Shown here piece by piece: positions 53,074 through 55,580 of a DNA stretch of 55,580 nt. Location: positions 1 through 55,580 of IMG/VR virus record IMGVR_UViG_3300036884_000126, one strand, 5' to 3'. This DNA is from a virus. Both the position numbers and the translations under genes were made by a program. The notes beneath the pieces are model-generated. The model searched no databases and was not told the DNA's origin. It was given only the letters and a program-made list of their open reading frames with translations. Position 1 is the stretch's first letter. Each line of letters opens with the position of its first letter.

Positions 53074-55580
53074 ATGTTCGGAGGCAAGAACCAGGCAAGC
53101 ACGCGGCCCACAGCCCTCGGAACGATGCTTCAGGCATCGACCTATGGGCTCACGATCCCGCAGATTTACGGGATGACGCGCTCGCCGTTCCTGGCCATCT
53201 GGGCGAACAACCTGCGGCAGGGGGGGAGCGGAAAGAAGGGCAAGGCGTCGAAAAAGGGCGGGCCGCCTGACTACGTCGAAGCGATTGATTTCTTGCTGGG
53301 CCATAACCCGATCATGGACATGCTTCAGATATGGGCGAACTCGACGAAGTACGGGTTGGATTTCGTCGAGGTGGGCTATGGTGGTTTTGCTCCTGCGTCC
53401 TACACGATTGCGGATGCCAATTTCGTAGCGTTGATCGCCGTGACCGCCAGGATCAGTGGTTACATCGCGTTCGACGACTACGGGGGAAGTCCCCATGTTT
53501 CTCCCGACGCTGATCTCTGGGTGCCCATGTGGAACGAGTTGCAGGCTGGCCCGGACCCGATGGATGGCATGGGGTACCGATGCTGGCCTTTCGTCTATCG
53601 CTGGCAGCCCAGCTACGGCAACACGTTCTACGTCGATCCGGCACTCTACGGAACCGCCATCGGTACGGGCCAGCTTAAGATTTATTACGCCCGCACGAAT
53701 GCGGCGACCAGCTACCAGTTGCCCGCCGCAAAGCTGCGCCTTTCGTTTGAAAACATCCTGGGCTCGGGAGATGAATACGCGGGCTATTCCAGCGAGCAGA
53801 TTCAATATCCCTGGTACGCGGGAGCAGGTTCCCCGAACATCGACCTTGGGTCATCTGGCGCCATACCGTCAATCAAGGCAGAGATTCTTGGCAAGTGGGC
53901 AGTCTATCCCTCTGGTGACGGCGACTTCGTGGACATGATCGCGGACATCATAAAGTCTGGACAAAGTCAGGCGGCCATCGGCGGAGCGACCGGAGTCTCG
54001 CCGGTGCAGCGCGGCACCAACTGTTACAACTTCCCGGGAGCCATCCAGAAAAAGTTGGTGTTGGACGGCCGTAATCTGGCCTCAAAGACCTATGCCTTCG
54101 ACCAGCCCAACACTGCCGGAAACCTACTCCTGCTCGTGGCCAACTGCTATGGGGGAGACGTGACAAGCGTCACGGACTCGCTTGGCAACACGGGGTGGAC
54201 CCTGGCGGCAAACGTTGCTCCCGCTGGAACGGACCTCGGGTCGATGTCCGTATGGTACTGCGAAAACTGCCTGCCGGGAGCGAACAGCGTGACCATAGAC
54301 CCCTTGATCGGTGGGGGGAAGGGCGTTTCATGGACTGCGCTGATGGAGATAGCCGGAGCAGACACATTCGATGCCGTGGCATCAGCCTCCGGGGTGCAGC
54401 CCAGCGTTTCACTCACGACAACGAATGACCCGGGGAAAATCTCGCTCATGTTTTCCGTCTCTCTTCAGGGGAACCCCTACGCCTATTCGCTCGCTGCCCT
54501 GGAGACCTGGCCCTTGATCGTGAGCATTTTCGACCAGCAATATACCGCAGGGTGGCCCTGCCCTCTGGTGCAGCAGCGAACCGTAACGACGCCAGGAACC
54601 TATGCCATGCAGTGGCCAAGCGCGATGGTTAATGCACATTCGATGCTCATCTTGATCGCGTTCAAGGCCACGGTTCCGCCGACCTACGCGAAGGCCCTGC
54701 CGGACATCATTGACCGCACGATGCTTGATCTGACTCGCCAACAATGCCGGGCCGGGGGCCTATGGGGATCGCTCACCATGGACTCACAGCAGGAGGCCCG
54801 CAACTGGGTTGACACGCTTTGCCAGGCCGCGAACTGTGCACCCGTCTGGTCGGGATTTAAGTTGAAACTCATTCCCCGCAGTGAAGTCTCGGCGGCAGCC
54901 AATGGAGGAATTTATTACTCGCCAACCGCATCCGGCCCCGTGGCAAACCTGAGCACGGAAAACGGGGACTTCGTTGCCGCAAGCGGTGAGAGCCCCATTA
55001 GCGTGGTGCGAGCGGCACGCACCGACGTCAAGACGGTCCTGCAAATGCAGCACATCAACCGCAGCTCGGACTATGCCCAGATGACGGTGGCAGAGCCGGA
55101 CGCCGCGGGCATCGCGCTTTACGGCGTGCGCAAGGGCGATCCGATAGTGAACAACGCCGTGCAGGAGGTCTCGGTGGCGCGCGCGCTGCTGCGCATCGCT
55201 GTGCGGAGGCAGGGCTACGTTGAGAACATGCTTTACAAGTTCACCCTGAACGCCCGCTGGCAACTGCTCGAAGCGATGGACCTGGTCACGATCAGCGACC
55301 CGCTCATGAGCATCAATCTGCTGCCGGTACGGCTGACGAAGGCCGAGCAGAACGATCAGACGGCAATCGATTGCGAGGCCGAGCCTTTCGTCTATGGCAT
55401 CAACGCGCCGCAGGCGATCACCGTGACGGCGCCCAACCCCTACTCGCCTTCCACGGACGCCAGCGCCGGCAACGTCAACACGCCGGTCATCTTCGAGCCG
55501 GTCGCCCGCCTGTCGAGCAACCTCAACCAGATTTGGTTCGTCGTCTCTTCACCAAGCGCCGGGTACGGCGGCTGCCAAGT
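53074..55580 (+). CDS. Large tail-tip / host-recognition protein (partial)
   Basis: An open frame from ATG 53074 runs without a stop past the end of the window (835 codons visible). It begins FGGKNQASTRPTALGTMLQA. It continues with a beta-rich part containing GYGGFAPASY-like and RCWPFVYRWQPS segments, a discrete Gly/Thr-rich insert near residues 330-520, and a later part with SVVRAARTDVKTVLQM and WQLLEAMDLVTISDP. That last part resembles the hub domains of phage J-like/GTA gp15-like tail proteins. As the last and largest tail gene after NlpC/P60, it probably forms the central tip that contacts the host. Confidence 0.75.
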   Translation, partial: MFGGKNQASTRPTALGTMLQASTYGLTIPQIYGMTRSPFLAIWANNLRQGGSGKKGKASKKGGPPDYVEAIDFLLGHNPIMDMLQIWANSTKYGLDFVEVGYGGFAPASYTIADANFVALIAVTARISGYIAFDDYGGSPHVSPDADLWVPMWNELQAGPDPMDGMGYRCWPFVYRWQPSYGNTFYVDPALYGTAIGTGQLKIYYARTNAATSYQLPAAKLRLSFENILGSGDEYAGYSSEQIQYPWYAGAGSPNIDLGSSGAIPSIKAEILGKWAVYPSGDGDFVDMIADIIKSGQSQAAIGGATGVSPVQRGTNCYNFPGAIQKKLVLDGRNLASKTYAFDQPNTAGNLLLLVANCYGGDVTSVTDSLGNTGWTLAANVAPAGTDLGSMSVWYCENCLPGANSVTIDPLIGGGKGVSWTALMEIAGADTFDAVASASGVQPSVSLTTTNDPGKISLMFSVSLQGNPYAYSLAALETWPLIVSIFDQQYTAGWPCPLVQQRTVTTPGTYAMQWPSAMVNAHSMLILIAFKATVPPTYAKALPDIIDRTMLDLTRQQCRAGGLWGSLTMDSQQEARNWVDTLCQAANCAPVWSGFKLKLIPRSEVSAAANGGIYYSPTASGPVANLSTENGDFVAASGESPISVVRAARTDVKTVLQMQHINRSSDYAQMTVAEPDAAGIALYGVRKGDPIVNNAVQEVSVARALLRIAVRRQGYVENMLYKFTLNARWQLLEAMDLVTISDPLMSINLLPVRLTKAEQNDQTAIDCEAEPFVYGINAPQAITVTAPNPYSPSTDASAGNVNTPVIFEPVARLSSNLNQIWFVVSSPSAGYGGCQ

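Overview
The window is a contiguous piece of a double-stranded DNA tailed-phage genome. Every supported gene lies on the + strand, and genes are tightly packed with frequent ATGA, GTGA or TGATG stop/start overlaps. The head genes (TerL, portal-MuF fusion, maturation protease, HK97-type capsid) and the tail genes (tube, frameshifted assembly chaperone, tape measure, and DUF2460, DUF2163 and NlpC/P60 proteins followed by a large tail-tip protein) predict a long-tailed siphovirus-like particle. The tail tip resembles that of gene transfer agents. I see no integrase, repressor or attachment site. The host cannot be named from sequence; the GTA-like tail tip weakly favours a Gram-negative host.

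Layout: 18-8.5 kb is recombination and replication (candidate annealing protein, PD-(D/E)XK exonuclease, winged-helix replication protein, helicase-loader-like protein, DnaB helicase, RNase HI). 8.5-14.9 kb holds a putative nuclease, a DNA methyltransferase, an HNH nuclease, a large ParB-like protein and small zinc proteins. 14.9-24.1 kb is an accessory block of small genes, membrane proteins, a GT32-like glycosyltransferase, an HNH enzyme, a DUF5131 gene interrupted by another HNH gene, and a GHKL ATPase. 24.1-35.7 kb covers packaging and head genes. 35.8-44.0 kb holds a 1110-residue collagen-like protein followed by sugar-modification genes. 44.1-55.6 kb covers connectors and tail; the last gene runs off the window. 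No stretch over 300 bases lacks a gene.

Two themes stand out. First, the window is dense in homing-type elements: an intein in TerL, an intein with a LAGLIDADG-like motif in the portal, three or four HNH genes and a GIY-YIG gene. In the TerL intein and in the DUF5131 gene, the HNH endonuclease is encoded in a different reading frame from the host, and the host frame stays open straight through it. Second, a collagen-like surface protein rich in Gly-Pro-Thr and Gly-Ala-Thr triplets sits directly before a CgeB-like glycosyltransferase, an FkbM methyltransferase and three GT-A-type proteins. This suggests a phage-encoded system that glycosylates its own virion. A C-terminal zinc ribbon is shared by TerL and two of these glycosyltransferases.

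Functions are assigned by recognising motifs by eye; no database search was run.
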